Assembly: GCA_003326205.1 (NCBI GenBank)
Contig: LWTK01000037.1
Location: forward strand, 120,110 to 184,109
Source of the DNA: Nostoc sp. ATCC 43529
Lineage (GTDB): Bacteria > Cyanobacteriota > Cyanobacteriia > Cyanobacteriales > Nostocaceae
Direction of reading: 5' to 3'
DNA: 64,000 nt
Below the pieces are notes generated by a model. The model searched no databases. It was not told where the DNA came from and worked only from the letters and a program-made list of their open reading frames with translations. A program made the position numbers and the translations under genes. Positions 47,042 through 55,659 of the stretch are shown here, piece by piece; within the stretch, counting starts at the first letter, position 1, and each line of letters opens with the position of its first letter.

Positions 47042-47950
47042 CTATTCCTTATTTTTATTAGCAAGTTGGGTTTGGTAATGTCGCCATTTTTCCAGCTGAC
47101 GCGCTCTTTTTTCATCAGTCAGGCTATCAAAACAATTGGCACAAGAGATACCTTGCTCATATTTGGGAGATAATTTATCTTCCTCAGAAATGGGATACCC
47201 ACAACACAGGCATAACTCATAACTTCCTTCCTCCAACCCATGACTGACGGCTACCCGTTCATCAAAGACAAAACATTCTCCTTCCCATAAACTTTCTTGG
47301 GCTGGAATTTCCTCTAAATATTTGAGAATGCCGCCTTTAAGATGATAGACTTCTGCAAAGCCTTGGGTAAGCATAAAGGATGAGGCTTTTTCACAGCGAA
47401 TGCCACCCGTACAAAACAGAGCGACTTTTTTGTGTTTTGTCGGGTCGAGGTGTTGGCGCACATAATCGGGGAATTCCCGGAATGAGACAGTTTGCGGATT
47501 TTCTGCTCCTTGGAAAGTACCGATATTCACCTCATAATCATTGCGGGTATCAACCACAGTTACTTCTGGGTCGGAAATTAAATCATTCCATTCCTGGGGA
47601 GTGACATAAGTACCAACTCGTTCATTTGGGTCAATTTCCGGCAACCCTAAAGTGACAATTTCTTGCTTCAACCGCACCTTCATCCGCTCAAAAGGTGGAG
47701 TTTGGGTATAAGATTCTTTGTGTTCTAGGTCAGCTAGACGAGGATCGGAACGCAAAAACCAGAGAACAGAATCGATCGCCTGACGCGAACCTGCTATAGT
47801 ACCGTTAATTCCTTCTTCTGCCAGCAAAATTGTTCCCTTAATACCTTGCCCTTGACAGTAGGACAGCAAAGGCTCTCGTTTTTGGGCAAAATCTGGCAGC
47901 TTGACGAATTTATATAGTGTTGCAACGACTTGGATATTTTCTGGCTTCAT
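47042..47950 (-). CDS. trhO: tRNA uridine(34) hydroxylase, rhodanese family
   Basis: The 302-residue protein begins with the small N-terminal domain of the TrhO (YceA) family ([28 protein letters not shown]) and continues into a rhodanese domain (about 115-220) with [16 protein letters not shown] and the catalytic loop [14 protein letters not shown] with its Cys. Two Cys-x2-Cys pairs (CLCC, CANC) near 248-270 form a C-terminal zinc-like site. TrhO hydroxylates U34 in tRNA to ho5U, using prephenate or another source. It is just downstream of and in opposite orientation to tRNA-Ala. Confidence 0.92.
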   Translation of the reverse strand: MKPENIQVVATLYKFVKLPDFAQKREPLLSYCQGQGIKGTILLAEEGINGTIAGSRQAIDSVLWFLRSDPRLADLEHKESYTQTPPFERMKVRLKQEIVTLGLPEIDPNERVGTYVTPQEWNDLISDPEVTVVDTRNDYEVNIGTFQGAENPQTVSFREFPDYVRQHLDPTKHKKVALFCTGGIRCEKASSFMLTQGFAEVYHLKGGILKYLEEIPAQESLWEGECFVFDERVAVSHGLEEGSYELCLCCGYPISEEDKLSPKYEQGISCANCFDSLTDEKRARQLEKWRHYQTQLANKNKE

Positions 47951-48021
47951 CCCTTTAGTAATTCAACAATATAAGTTACAATAACGAAGGCAAACAAAGT
48001 TACTCGCTATTTTAATTTTAC

Positions 48022-48094
48022 GGGGGTTTAGCTCAGTTGGTAGAGCGCCTGCTTTGCAAGCAGGATGTCAGCGGTTCGAGTCCGCTAACCTCCA
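48022..48094 (+). tRNA. tRNA-Ala (UGC anticodon)
   Basis: The 73-nt gene folds as a full cloverleaf: acceptor GGGGGTT / AACCTCC with discriminator A, D-loop AGTTGGTAG, anticodon stem CCTGC / GCAGG around the loop TTTGCAA with anticodon TGC at 48055-48057, T-loop TTCGAGT. CCA is not encoded. One mismatch-like G-T pair is in the acceptor. It lies 71 bp upstream of trhO, divergent. Confidence 0.97.
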
Positions 48095-48409
48095 TTGTTA
48101 CCCCAAAGTCTAACTGTTGCACTATTGCTAAATATTGTACTTTCACTAATAATGCAGACATGACGGCTTTTACCAGGAGCATAACTGCTTTGTAGTTAAC
48201 TGAAGTTCCGCATCAGCTAGCAAATGCAGCCTGACTCTGACAAAAATTGCTCCTTGATTAGGATATCTATGCCAAAAATTTTCTACAGAAAATACAGAAT
48301 ACCTCCTTTAGTAGAACCAGAGCTACGAGTTCAAGGCGGTATCTTGGGATCAATCAAAGCTATTTTATTAGTCTTTGATTAGTTAGAACTTCTGCTAGGT
48401 TACTGCTTT
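48095..48409. other. Spacer after tRNA-Ala
   Basis: A 315-bp region. A 37-codon ORF (48269-48382) is present with a weak ribosome site, but I do not recognise it. No second RNA gene is seen. Confidence 0.35.
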
Positions 48410-48721
48410 ATGAAATTTTTAGTCTTTCTCAATACTGAATCTGGAGAGCAACATTGGCAAGGACAAGCTGACTCACTTGTAGAAGCAGAAAAAAAAGCCC
48501 TTGCCGCCATTGATGCACACAGCAAAACAATCACTGATACATCTATATGTTGTCAATGGCACTGGCAATATAATCCTGAACTAGGCAACACTGAGCATTG
48601 CGATAATTGCGGCCATCCTGTTTACTCGGTGGGCGAAGAGTATTATTGCTCAGAATGCGCCCAACAATTGCGACGAACTGAGGTAGATGGACAACTTTAC
48701 ACCCATCGGCACCCAGTTTAG
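48410..48721 (+). CDS. Small zinc-ribbon protein, unknown function
   Basis: The 103-residue protein has Cys64, Cys67, Cys80 and Cys83 (CDNCGHPVYSVGEEYYCSEC), a clear zinc ribbon. The N-terminal half (MKFLVFLNTESGEQHWQGQAD) is beta-rich and includes a CCQWHWQ segment. No family is recognised. It lies between tRNA-Ala and two further small unknown genes on the same strand, with gaps of 170 and 70 bp. Confidence 0.65.
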   Translation: MKFLVFLNTESGEQHWQGQADSLVEAEKKALAAIDAHSKTITDTSICCQWHWQYNPELGNTEHCDNCGHPVYSVGEEYYCSECAQQLRRTEVDGQLYTHRHPV

Positions 48722-48893
48722 ACAAGAATTTACAGTAGAATTTAGGAGTCATAATGGGCTACGCCCCGCTGCGCTAACAGAATTAGAATAGTCTCTGTGC
48801 CTAGCTTTGAGACATAGATAGTGTACTTGGTTAAGTTGAAATTTGCGGTATTGCTACATCCAGTTAATCTTTCATTTTACAACTGGAGAAGTT

Positions 48894-49121
48894 ATGAATT
48901 ATATCAACCAAATTATCCTCGAACAGCTGCGTTCTGGAGGAAAAACTGCCGGAGAACTTAAAGACACCCTTGAGTGTAGTTATAGTGTTCTTGACAAGGC
49001 TTTGCGCGAGCTGATTGAAGCTTCTGAAATCGAGCCAGGATGGAGTAATGATGATTGTCCTGTGAGAATTTATAAACTTAAGCGCAAACAAGGAGCTATT
49101 CCTTTTTGGATGAATCAATAA
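48894..49121 (+). CDS. Small winged-helix-like protein
   Basis: From ATG 48894, with GGAG just before it, the protein has 75 residues. The pattern LEQLRSGGKTAGELKDTLECSYSVLDKALRELIEASEIE is that of a small winged-helix DNA-binding unit (helix-turn-helix, then a wing). It could regulate neighbouring genes. The open frame extends to 48843 but that part is hydrophobic and unlikely. No exact family was recognised. Confidence 0.6.
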   Translation: MNYINQIILEQLRSGGKTAGELKDTLECSYSVLDKALRELIEASEIEPGWSNDDCPVRIYKLKRKQGAIPFWMNQ

Positions 49122-49193
49122 CCTCTAAAATATCTGTTCCATCTATTTTAAAGGTTTAGCCTATGGCTATCAGAACCAAAAAACATAAGAGTT

Positions 49194-49637
49194 ATGATGG
49201 ATGAACTACATGAAATACTCATTGATATTATTCAACGCTGGTTAGAACAAGATAGCGACCCGCCAAGCTGCCGAATTTTTTCCCGTTCTGTTTCTCTAAC
49301 AGAGTTAATTGAGATTAAGACTATCAAAGAACAAGAACAAACCACTTACCAAAATGCTTGTTACCAAGCAGGCCAGCGATGGCAAGAATCTCTACAACTT
49401 CGAGCTTGTGATGGCGATTTAGTCCGCGTTCCTTTCTTAGCACAGATAAAAATTAAATACGGTTTAGAACGCCTCCAACAGCAAATTGATAGTGATATTT
49501 TAGCAACTTCTACTAACTGGTGTAATCAATATGGATGGACGGATTTATTTATATTTGAAGGCCGTTTCTGGGCTTTCCCTCATAACGCCGTGCTACCGTT
49601 GCCAATTTCTCAGGCGTCATATCTGATGAATATCTGA
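49194..49637 (+). CDS. Hypothetical protein, cyanobacterial
   Basis: A 147-residue protein with no signal or membrane segment. It has an N-terminal helix (DELHEILIDIIQRWLEQD), a middle segment with Cys residues (NACYQAGQRWQESLQLRACDGDLVRVP), and a Trp/Phe-rich C-terminus (CNQYGWTDLFIFEGRFWAFPHNAVLPLP). I do not recognise it. It lies 72 bp after the winged-helix gene on the same strand, so the three small genes may be one unit. Confidence 0.55.
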   Translation: MMDELHEILIDIIQRWLEQDSDPPSCRIFSRSVSLTELIEIKTIKEQEQTTYQNACYQAGQRWQESLQLRACDGDLVRVPFLAQIKIKYGLERLQQQIDSDILATSTNWCNQYGWTDLFIFEGRFWAFPHNAVLPLPISQASYLMNI

Positions 49638-49665
49638 CAGCTAGGAGGCAACTAAAAGGCTGTTT

Positions 49666-49826
49666 TTTATAAAGTAAAAATTGAAATTATTGTAGGGTGT
49701 GTTAGGTGCGTATTTTGAGATTACTTGTCACGAAAAATATGAGATTGAACGCCTAACTCACCGTTTTGTATAGCGGTGCATTACGCTAAAGCCGTAACCC
49801 ATCCTACTTAATATTTACTTTATAAA
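49666..49826. mobile_element. 160-bp MITE-like repeat, copy A
   Basis: Termini TTTATAAAGTAAA and TTTACTTTATAAA are inverted repeats. The inside holds a GGGTGTGTTAGGTGCGTATTTTGAGATTACTTGTCACGAAAAATATGAGA stretch and GGTGCATTACGCTAAAGCCGTAACCCATCCTAC. A second copy, in opposite orientation, is at 55501-55658. No transposase is encoded. Confidence 0.85.
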
Positions 49827-49929
49827 TGGTCTCTAATATTTATTGGTTAAAGGAGAAAGGGAAAAGCTAAACAGCCAATTGAACCATCAAAATTAGTGAA
49901 AAGTTGCTACCAGTGCTGAGTGATATTCT

Positions 49930-50184
49930 TCAGCCGCGATCGCCAAAGCAAAAACTACATTTTTCCTTGACAAGCTTGGCAGCATAAGATAGAGCAGCTT
50001 TCACCTGTGTTTGGATAAGTTTGTATTCTTGCATAACTTCTTTTTTACTCATACCACCTGTAAGGTAAGTGCCTGTGATAATTGGAATACCGAGGTGAAC
50101 AGTTCGGTCTAAACTTATGTGTTGTGCAATTTCCAAAGGTGGCTTCAATAATTTGTGGTTTGCTCTATTTTGTCGTGAATTCAA
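49930..50184 (-). CDS. DUF433-like small protein, probably degenerate
   Basis: The 84-residue ORF has the DUF433 pattern: GIPIITGT near residue 32, then GGMSKKEVMQEYKLIQTQVKAALSYAAKLVKE. In typical members, about 12 residues with a central PVE/IPV strand separate these parts; here they are shortened. The C-terminal CSFCFGDRG is unusual. DUF433 proteins are often antitoxin-like partners. No toxin gene is seen next to it. It may be a decayed copy. Confidence 0.45.
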   Translation of the reverse strand: MNSRQNRANHKLLKPPLEIAQHISLDRTVHLGIPIITGTYLTGGMSKKEVMQEYKLIQTQVKAALSYAAKLVKEKCSFCFGDRG

Positions 50185-50291
50185 GATTCTACGTTTTAAA
50201 TAGTAATTTTTATAACAGAAATAGATTTCTATAGAATCGCTGTTAGCTTAGATATTGTACAATCCCTAAAAATACAATCAAAGAAAGCGAC

Positions 50292-51725
50292 TTGCCTAGA
50301 TCGATTCAATCTACTCAACCACCACTGAAATTTATTCCCCAAAGGTTTAACCCATCGATACTCTACATTTTTCGATGGTTACTCCCAATAGCGCTACGAT
50401 TCCGGACTCGACCTTGGTTACCAGCTGGTATTGTCGGCATTGAAGCTGAGAATGTTGAAGTATTGGCTGAACTTTATCAACAATTCCAGGCTGGAAAGAT
50501 TCGCTTTTTGTTGGCATTCCGCCATCCAGAGGTAGAAGATCCTCTGTGTATGCTGTATTTGCTTTCTCGGATTGTGCCACAGGTTGCGCGTCAGAAAAAT
50601 ATCGAGTTGCAAGACCCCGTTCACAGCTATTTTCTTTACGACCGAGGGATGACGGTTTGGGCTGGAGACTGGCTGGGTTGGTTGTTTTCACTGGTGGGAG
50701 GTGTACCGGTTCGTCGCGGTAGGCGGCTAGATCGTCAAGCCATCCAAACAGCGCGGGAGTTGTTTGCTAATGGCAAACTGCCGATCGCAGTGGCACCGGA
50801 AGGCGGTACTAATGGTCATAGTGGCATTGTTAGTCCACTGGAACCAGGTGTTTCCCAAATGGGGTTCTGGTGTGTAGAAGATTTACAAAAAGCCAACCGT
50901 TCTGAGACAGTTTTAATTGTGCCGATCGCCATTCAATACTCCTATGACCAGCCACCTTGGGCAAAACTGGATTGGCTATTGAGTAAATTGGAAGCTGATA
51001 GTGGTTTACCTGTAATGGAAATTACTCAAGGCAATGGCGAAGAAATTTACTATCAACGCATCTTTCGTCTTGGTGAATATCTAATTACAGAAATGGAGGA
51101 ATTTTACCGCCGTTTCTATCATCAAGATATCCCTAAAGCTGTTTCAATTGATGAATCTGCCAGTCCTAATGAGGTATTAATTGATAGACTGCATCGCTTA
51201 TTAGATAAGTCTTTAGCAGTTGCCGAGCAATATTTTGGAGTTCAGGCGCAGGGAAATTTCATTGACCGTTGTCGGCGTTTAGAAGAAGCTGGTTGGAATT
51301 ATATTTATCGCGAAGATTTGTCAGATATTGATAATTTACCACCCTTCAAACGCGGTTTAGCAGACTGGATTGCCCAAGAAGCAGATTTGCGAATGCGGCA
51401 CATGCGGATAGTGGAAAGTTTTGTTGCAGTTTCCGCAGATTATATTAAAGAAAAACCGACAGCAGAAAAGTTTGCCGAAACAGCTTTGCTGATTTTTGAT
51501 ATGCTTTCTCGTATTAAAGATACCACACTTCCGGGACGACCTCGGTTAGGTTTGCGACGGGCAAAAATCACAGTGGGAGAACCAATTTCGGTTAGTGAAA
51601 GGTGGGAGAAATCTCAGGGCGATGCCTACGGCGGTAAACTACGTCACGCCACTAGGCAAGCTGCAAGCCAATTAACTAAAGATTTGCAAACTGCTTTAGA
51701 GAATATGATTAATACTAATTTTTGA
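50292..51725 (+). CDS. PlsC-like acyltransferase family protein
   Basis: The 477-residue protein begins from a TTG at 50292. It has the acyltransferase motif HPEVED (H-x4-D) near residue 78, a GVPVRRGRRLDR motif II-like segment and VAPEGGTNG (motif III, about residue 165), as in 1-acylglycerol-3-phosphate acyltransferases. The N-terminal hydrophobic stretches (PSILYIFRWLLPIAL) may anchor it to a membrane. The C-terminal half (about 280-477) is longer than in PlsC and has no recognised domain. It transfers an acyl chain to a lipid precursor. Confidence 0.8.
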   Translation: MPRSIQSTQPPLKFIPQRFNPSILYIFRWLLPIALRFRTRPWLPAGIVGIEAENVEVLAELYQQFQAGKIRFLLAFRHPEVEDPLCMLYLLSRIVPQVARQKNIELQDPVHSYFLYDRGMTVWAGDWLGWLFSLVGGVPVRRGRRLDRQAIQTARELFANGKLPIAVAPEGGTNGHSGIVSPLEPGVSQMGFWCVEDLQKANRSETVLIVPIAIQYSYDQPPWAKLDWLLSKLEADSGLPVMEITQGNGEEIYYQRIFRLGEYLITEMEEFYRRFYHQDIPKAVSIDESASPNEVLIDRLHRLLDKSLAVAEQYFGVQAQGNFIDRCRRLEEAGWNYIYREDLSDIDNLPPFKRGLADWIAQEADLRMRHMRIVESFVAVSADYIKEKPTAEKFAETALLIFDMLSRIKDTTLPGRPRLGLRRAKITVGEPISVSERWEKSQGDAYGGKLRHATRQAASQLTKDLQTALENMINTNF

Positions 51726-51783
51726 TTTTAGATTTGGGATTTTGGATTACAGCGTTTTTCATCTATTTGAACCACAATTTTCG

Positions 51784-52017
51784 GTAGGGGCTTTACAGCT
51801 GTACATTGGTGTCAACTTAACGTGAAACCCGCTTTGTGACAAGGTTTTGCCCTCACCCCCAGCCCCTCTCCCTTTGGGAGAGGGGAGCCAGAGATTTAAT
51901 TCCCCTTCTCCTGTGGGAGAAGGGGTTAGGGGATGAGGGCGCCAGGGATGGGCAAAACCCCTGTCTGATATAGCTTTGAGCTTAAGTTGACATCAATGAC
52001 AGCTGTAAAGCCCCTAC
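51784..52017. mobile_element. Nested MITE-like repeat, copy 2
   Basis: Outer arms GTAGGGGCTTTACAGCTGT and ACAGCTGTAAAGCCCCTAC enclose inner arms GGTGTCAACTTAA and CTTAAGTTGACATC. The middle is almost the same as at 8623-8855 in the same orientation. No coding gene. Confidence 0.85.
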
Positions 52018-52059
52018 AACGTGGTCTATTTACCTGAAAATTGCTGTAATTAAAAAGAC

Positions 52060-52116
52060 GCGATAAATCGCCGTCTCTACAAAGGATTGATTCTTCTAGA
52101 GACGGCGATTTATCGC
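52060..52116. repeat. Hairpin of GCGATAAATCGCCGTCTCTA arms
   Basis: GCGATAAATCGCCGTCTCTA at 52060-52079 pairs with TAGAGACGGCGATTTATCGC at 52097-52116, a 20-base stem. A shorter form (GTAGAGACGCGATAAATCGCGTCTCTAC) is at 53843-53870. It is a common intergenic palindrome in these genomes. Confidence 0.85.
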
Positions 52117-52134
52117 TATATTTAAACATTTGCA

Positions 52135-52197
52135 ACCAATATTGTAATGTTGATGACCAATATCGTAATGTTGATGACCAACATTGTAATGTTTTTA
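52135..52197. repeat. Three tandem 21-bp repeats
   Basis: The unit ACCAATATTGTAATGTTGATG occurs three times with one to five changes (52135, 52156, 52177). The last unit ends in TTTTTA. It lies between repeats and the Uma2 gene. Not CRISPR: there are no unique spacers. Confidence 0.85.
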
Positions 52198-52290
52198 ATT
52201 TTGGCGATCGCTTGCTTTACATTTACGCCCTCTCTCAGATTATCTCAGGCAACGCCATATCTTCTCTAACCCGTAGCGAGCAAGATGCTT

Positions 52291-52905
52291 TCAATTCCAC
52301 ACCCGTTGCAAATTCAAGACAAAACCTGGCAACACCGCTTCACCCGACAACTGGGCAGGATTCTCCAACACTTCCACATCCTTAGCCCGTCGATAAATTT
52401 CCACCCGTCGCTGCTGCGGATCGATTAACCAACCAAGTTTCGCGCCATTGTCGATATACTCTCTCAATTTATCTTGCAGGGACTTGAGGGTATCTGAACT
52501 AGAGCGTAACTCAACCACAAAATCGGGGCAGATATTAGCAAACGTTCCTTTTTGTGCCGAAGTAAGCGCCTGCCATCGTTCTCCACTCACCCAAGAGGCA
52601 TCGGGGGAGCGAGTCGCACCATTGGGTAAAATGAAGCCTGTAGAAGAGTCAAAGGCTTCACCAGGTTCGCCCGCATTACGCCACCACAAATACAATTCGC
52701 CAGAAATACTCCAATTACGTCTCCCAGTTTCCCAGCCTGTTGGTGGGTTCACTATTAATTCTCCTTGTGCGGTTCTTTCCAGTCTCAAGTCTCGGTTGAC
52801 TGCGGCTAAAGCAGCAAACTGTTCTTGGGTAACATACAGCCCAATGGACTTGGGCAACTCAATCAATAGGGTTTCGGTTTCTGGACTAGCGGGTGTTTGT
52901 ACCAT
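52291..52905 (-). CDS. Uma2-family endonuclease-like protein
   Basis: From ATG 52905 the protein has 204 residues. The Uma2 (DUF820) PD-(D/E)XK fold is visible: RSPDASWVS near 105, the core CPDFVVELRSSSD near 128 (Asp and Glu), and EYIDNGAKLGWLIDPQQRRVEIY. Uma2 copies are numerous in cyanobacterial genomes and their targets are unknown. The frame is open to TTG 52917, but MVQTP is a very common Uma2 start. A GGCAGG repeat follows upstream. Confidence 0.88.
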   Translation of the reverse strand: MVQTPASPETETLLIELPKSIGLYVTQEQFAALAAVNRDLRLERTAQGELIVNPPTGWETGRRNWSISGELYLWWRNAGEPGEAFDSSTGFILPNGATRSPDASWVSGERWQALTSAQKGTFANICPDFVVELRSSSDTLKSLQDKLREYIDNGAKLGWLIDPQQRRVEIYRRAKDVEVLENPAQLSGEAVLPGFVLNLQRVWN

Positions 52906-52925
52906 TCCTCTTACCAATAGGGATT

Positions 52926-52979
52926 TGTTCAGGAGGCAGGAGGCAGGGGGCAGAAGGCAGGGGGCAGGGGGCAGGAGTT
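52926..52979. repeat. GGCAGGG heptamer block
   Basis: GGAGGCAGGAGGCAGGGGGCAG-type heptamers repeat about seven times upstream of the Uma2 gene. Same class as other heptamer blocks. Confidence 0.8.
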
Positions 52980-53163
52980 AGAAAGAAACTCTTTATGTTT
53001 GATGAATTAGTCCTGCTTGTACTTCACTTACTTTCAATCTGCTGTAATTATAAGCGATCGCCATCTTTTCTCTAACCTCCTTCTCCTCTGTTGGGACGAT
53101 GAAATAAGCTGATTTGCCATGCCATCATCAGCTATGAAATCAAACGTTAGGCGAGGTTTTTTC

Positions 53164-53838
53164 ATGGCATTGGAAGGAGTGATATTAGATATTGATGGCA
53201 CGCTGGTTATCAGTAATGATGTTCATGCAAATTCCTGGGTAGAGGCATTTGCAGCTTATGATTTTGATGTGCCATTTGAAAAAGTTAGACCACTCATGGG
53301 CATGGGTGGAGATCAACTTATTCCCAAAGTAGTACCAGAATTAAATGGTGAAGAAGGAACTGGTAAAGCGATCGCTAAACTACGCAAAGAACTATTATTT
53401 GACAAATATATATCGCAAGTTACCCCTGCCAATGGTAGCAGAAACTTAATATTAAAAATGCAAAAAGCAGGATTGCGTTTGGTTGTTGGTAGTTCAGCCA
53501 GTTCTGAAGAACTTGAGATTATGCTCAAAATTGCCCAAGTAGATGATTTGCTAACCGAAGTCACTACATCCGATGATGCCGAAGCTTCTAAACCTGCTCC
53601 TGACATTGTAGAAGCTGCTATGAAAAAAGGGCAACTCAAACCTGGTAAAGTAGTGATGCTAGGAGATTCACCCTACGATATTGAGTCTGCCAACAAAGCA
53701 CGGATGTGTACGATCGCTTTGCGCTGCGGTGGCTTTAGCGATCAAGAATTGTCCAAAGCACTGGCAATTTATGATGACCCAGAAGATTTGTTACAGCACT
53801 ATGATTCTTCTCCCTTAAGCCGAAAGTTAGAAATATGA
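53164..53838 (+). CDS. HAD-family hydrolase (phosphatase-like)
   Basis: From ATG 53164, with GAGG about eight bases before it, the protein has 224 residues. The HAD nucleophile motif is ILDIDGTL (Asp9, Asp11), the second motif VVGSSASSEE, the Lys in ASKPAPD and the acid pair in MLGDSPYDIESA. A cap domain lies between about 20 and 80, as in phosphoglycolate phosphatase-like enzymes. Substrate unknown. ATG 53119 is open but its sequence is less protein-like. Confidence 0.88.
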   Translation: MALEGVILDIDGTLVISNDVHANSWVEAFAAYDFDVPFEKVRPLMGMGGDQLIPKVVPELNGEEGTGKAIAKLRKELLFDKYISQVTPANGSRNLILKMQKAGLRLVVGSSASSEELEIMLKIAQVDDLLTEVTTSDDAEASKPAPDIVEAAMKKGQLKPGKVVMLGDSPYDIESANKARMCTIALRCGGFSDQELSKALAIYDDPEDLLQHYDSSPLSRKLEI

Positions 53839-53842
53839 ATTC

Positions 53843-53870
53843 AGTAGAGACGCGATAAATCGCGTCTCTA
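53843..53870. repeat. Palindrome GTAGAGACGCG..CGCGTCTCTAC
   Basis: GTAGAGACGCGAT and ATCGCGTCTCTAC form an almost perfect palindrome with a short AA centre. It lies just after the HAD gene and may act as a terminator or repeat. Confidence 0.75.
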
Positions 53871-53944
53871 CAAAGGATATATTTGTGGGATTGTTTTTTC
53901 GTATTATTTTAGGCGATGCCTACGGCAGTAAGCTACGCTTCTTT

Positions 53945-53981
53945 TGTGAATTCAGAATTCAGAATTCTGAATTCTGAATTT
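53945..53981. repeat. GAATTCA palindromic heptamer block
   Basis: GAATTCAGAATTCAGAATTCTGAATTCTGAATT: direct ATTCAGA units turn into their inverse TCTGAAT in the middle. It lies just before the end of the P450 gene. Confidence 0.75.
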
Positions 53982-53989
53982 TATTTTAA

Positions 53990-55357
53990 TTACACCCCCA
54001 CAGGAATTTTTACCTTTTGTCGCTGACCTGTTGCGATTAACCATTTCCCGCCAGAAGGACTTAAAGTTAAGCCACGACGCATCGGTTTCACTGGATAATT
54101 TTCAACTAATGCTAAATTCATTTGCGATAACACCGTTGCCAATACCAGCTTCATTTCAAACATTGCAAATGCCATACCAATACAAGTACGATTGCCACCA
54201 CCAAAAGGTAAATATTCGTATTGGGAATACTGTCGTTGTAAAAATCGCTCTGGCTGAAACTGGTTTGGTTCTGGGTATAAATCTTCGCGGTGATGCATTA
54301 AATATATACAACCTTGTAGCAATGTCCCCGGTTGAAGTTCATAGCCCATAATTTCTATTGGTGACTTGACTATACGAGGGATAGTCAGCATGAGAATTGG
54401 GTAAATGCGGAGTGTCTCTTGGCATACCGCTGTTAAATAAGGTAAGCGAGAAATTTCATTCCAATCAGAATTCTCCTTAACATTATCTAACTCGGATAGC
54501 AGCTTTTCTCGTACTTTTGGCAAATGGTGAATCCAATAAATTGCCCATGTCAAAGCTGAAGCGGTGGTTTCGTGACCGGCGACTAACAGAGTCATTAACT
54601 CATCGCGCAACTCAACATCAGTCATCGGTTCGCCATTGACATCACGCGCCGACATCATTAACGATAGGATATCGCTACGAGAAGTATCTGGGCGATCTCT
54701 GCGTTCTTGAATCTCCCTGTAAAGAAGTTCGTCAATTTGCTGCACTTGACGCAAATATTTTCCCCAAGGACTCCAGTTACCCCAATCTACTCGGAGTAAA
54801 GGAAAAAATACTATGGAAGCACGCAAGGGGGAACCAGATAAATTTAAGACAGAACGCAATAGTTCCTGCAATTTTATCAAACGTTCTCCTTGATGCAGAC
54901 CGAATACAGCTTGGAGAATTACTCTTAAAGAAATTTCTTGCATGGAGTCACGGATAGAAAAAGGTTCGCCAATTTTCCATCTACTGATGACTTCATGAGT
55001 GATATTAGTGATAATTTCACCGTAGGCTTTCATGCGATCGCCATGAAAAGGTGGTGTCAATAATCGCCGCTGGCGTTGATGAGATGCACCAGATAGCAAT
55101 ATTAAGGAGTTTTCACCCAATAAAGATCCTAAAAGTTGTGCTGAAGCTTTTGCGTCTAACTGCTCAAGTGGAGCTGTAAAAATCTGTTGAATTGCTTGGG
55201 GATTACTAAATAATACAATTGGCGTATTACTAGTTAGCTGTAGCGAAAAACATTCCCCATACGTCTTTGCAGATGTTTCCATCAGTTGCAAAGGGTTAAA
55301 AATCCACTGAAGCAGTTGTATAATTTTTGGAGATTTTGAACTTTCTGGTACTTTCAT
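53990..55357 (-). CDS. Cytochrome P450 (CYP110-like)
   Basis: From ATG 55357, with GGAG about nine bases before it, the protein has 455 residues. The I-helix motif is AGHETTAS near residue 262, the K-helix ETLR near 315, the PERF segment, and the haem loop FGGGNRTCIG near 393 with its axial Cys. The resemblance is to cyanobacterial CYP110 enzymes, which act on fatty acids or terpenes; the substrate here is not known. No redox partner or terpene synthase is next to it. It lies between repeats. Confidence 0.93.
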   Translation of the reverse strand: MKVPESSKSPKIIQLLQWIFNPLQLMETSAKTYGECFSLQLTSNTPIVLFSNPQAIQQIFTAPLEQLDAKASAQLLGSLLGENSLILLSGASHQRQRRLLTPPFHGDRMKAYGEIITNITHEVISRWKIGEPFSIRDSMQEISLRVILQAVFGLHQGERLIKLQELLRSVLNLSGSPLRASIVFFPLLRVDWGNWSPWGKYLRQVQQIDELLYREIQERRDRPDTSRSDILSLMMSARDVNGEPMTDVELRDELMTLLVAGHETTASALTWAIYWIHHLPKVREKLLSELDNVKENSDWNEISRLPYLTAVCQETLRIYPILMLTIPRIVKSPIEIMGYELQPGTLLQGCIYLMHHREDLYPEPNQFQPERFLQRQYSQYEYLPFGGGNRTCIGMAFAMFEMKLVLATVLSQMNLALVENYPVKPMRRGLTLSPSGGKWLIATGQRQKVKIPVGV

Positions 55358-55500
55358 GACAAATACTCCGATCAATTTTATTTAGACTAACTTAACAGAA
55401 GCAGAATTAATATCATTTTGAGTTATGAAATTAGTTGTAGAGACAGGCAATAGGCGATAGATTTTTTTCACAAAGAATTTAGGCTTACTATAAGAGACAA

Positions 55501-55658
55501 TTTATAAAATAAATCTTAAGTAGGGTGCGTTACGGCTTTAGCCTAACGCACCGTCTTGTATAGCGGTGCGTTAGGCGCTTATCTCATATTTTTCGTGACA
55601 ACTAATCTCAAAATACGCGCCAAAACAGCCTACAATAATTTTATTTTTACTTTATAAA
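55501..55658. mobile_element. 160-bp MITE-like repeat, copy B (inverted)
   Basis: Termini TTTATAAAATAAA and TTTTTACTTTATAAA. The reverse complement matches copy A at 49666-49826 over almost its whole length. In this copy the inside has a GGGTGCGTTACGGCTTTAGCCTAACGCACC stem. The next element starts two bases later. Confidence 0.85.
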
Positions 55659-55659
55659 T

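Noticed and set aside
48269..48382. A 37-codon plus-strand ORF between tRNA-Ala and the zinc-ribbon gene
   Set aside because: The ribosome site is weak and I see no family pattern; noted in the spacer entry only.
49930..50184. A toxin-antitoxin pair including the DUF433-like ORF
   Set aside because: No toxin gene lies on either side, and the DUF433 part itself looks shortened.
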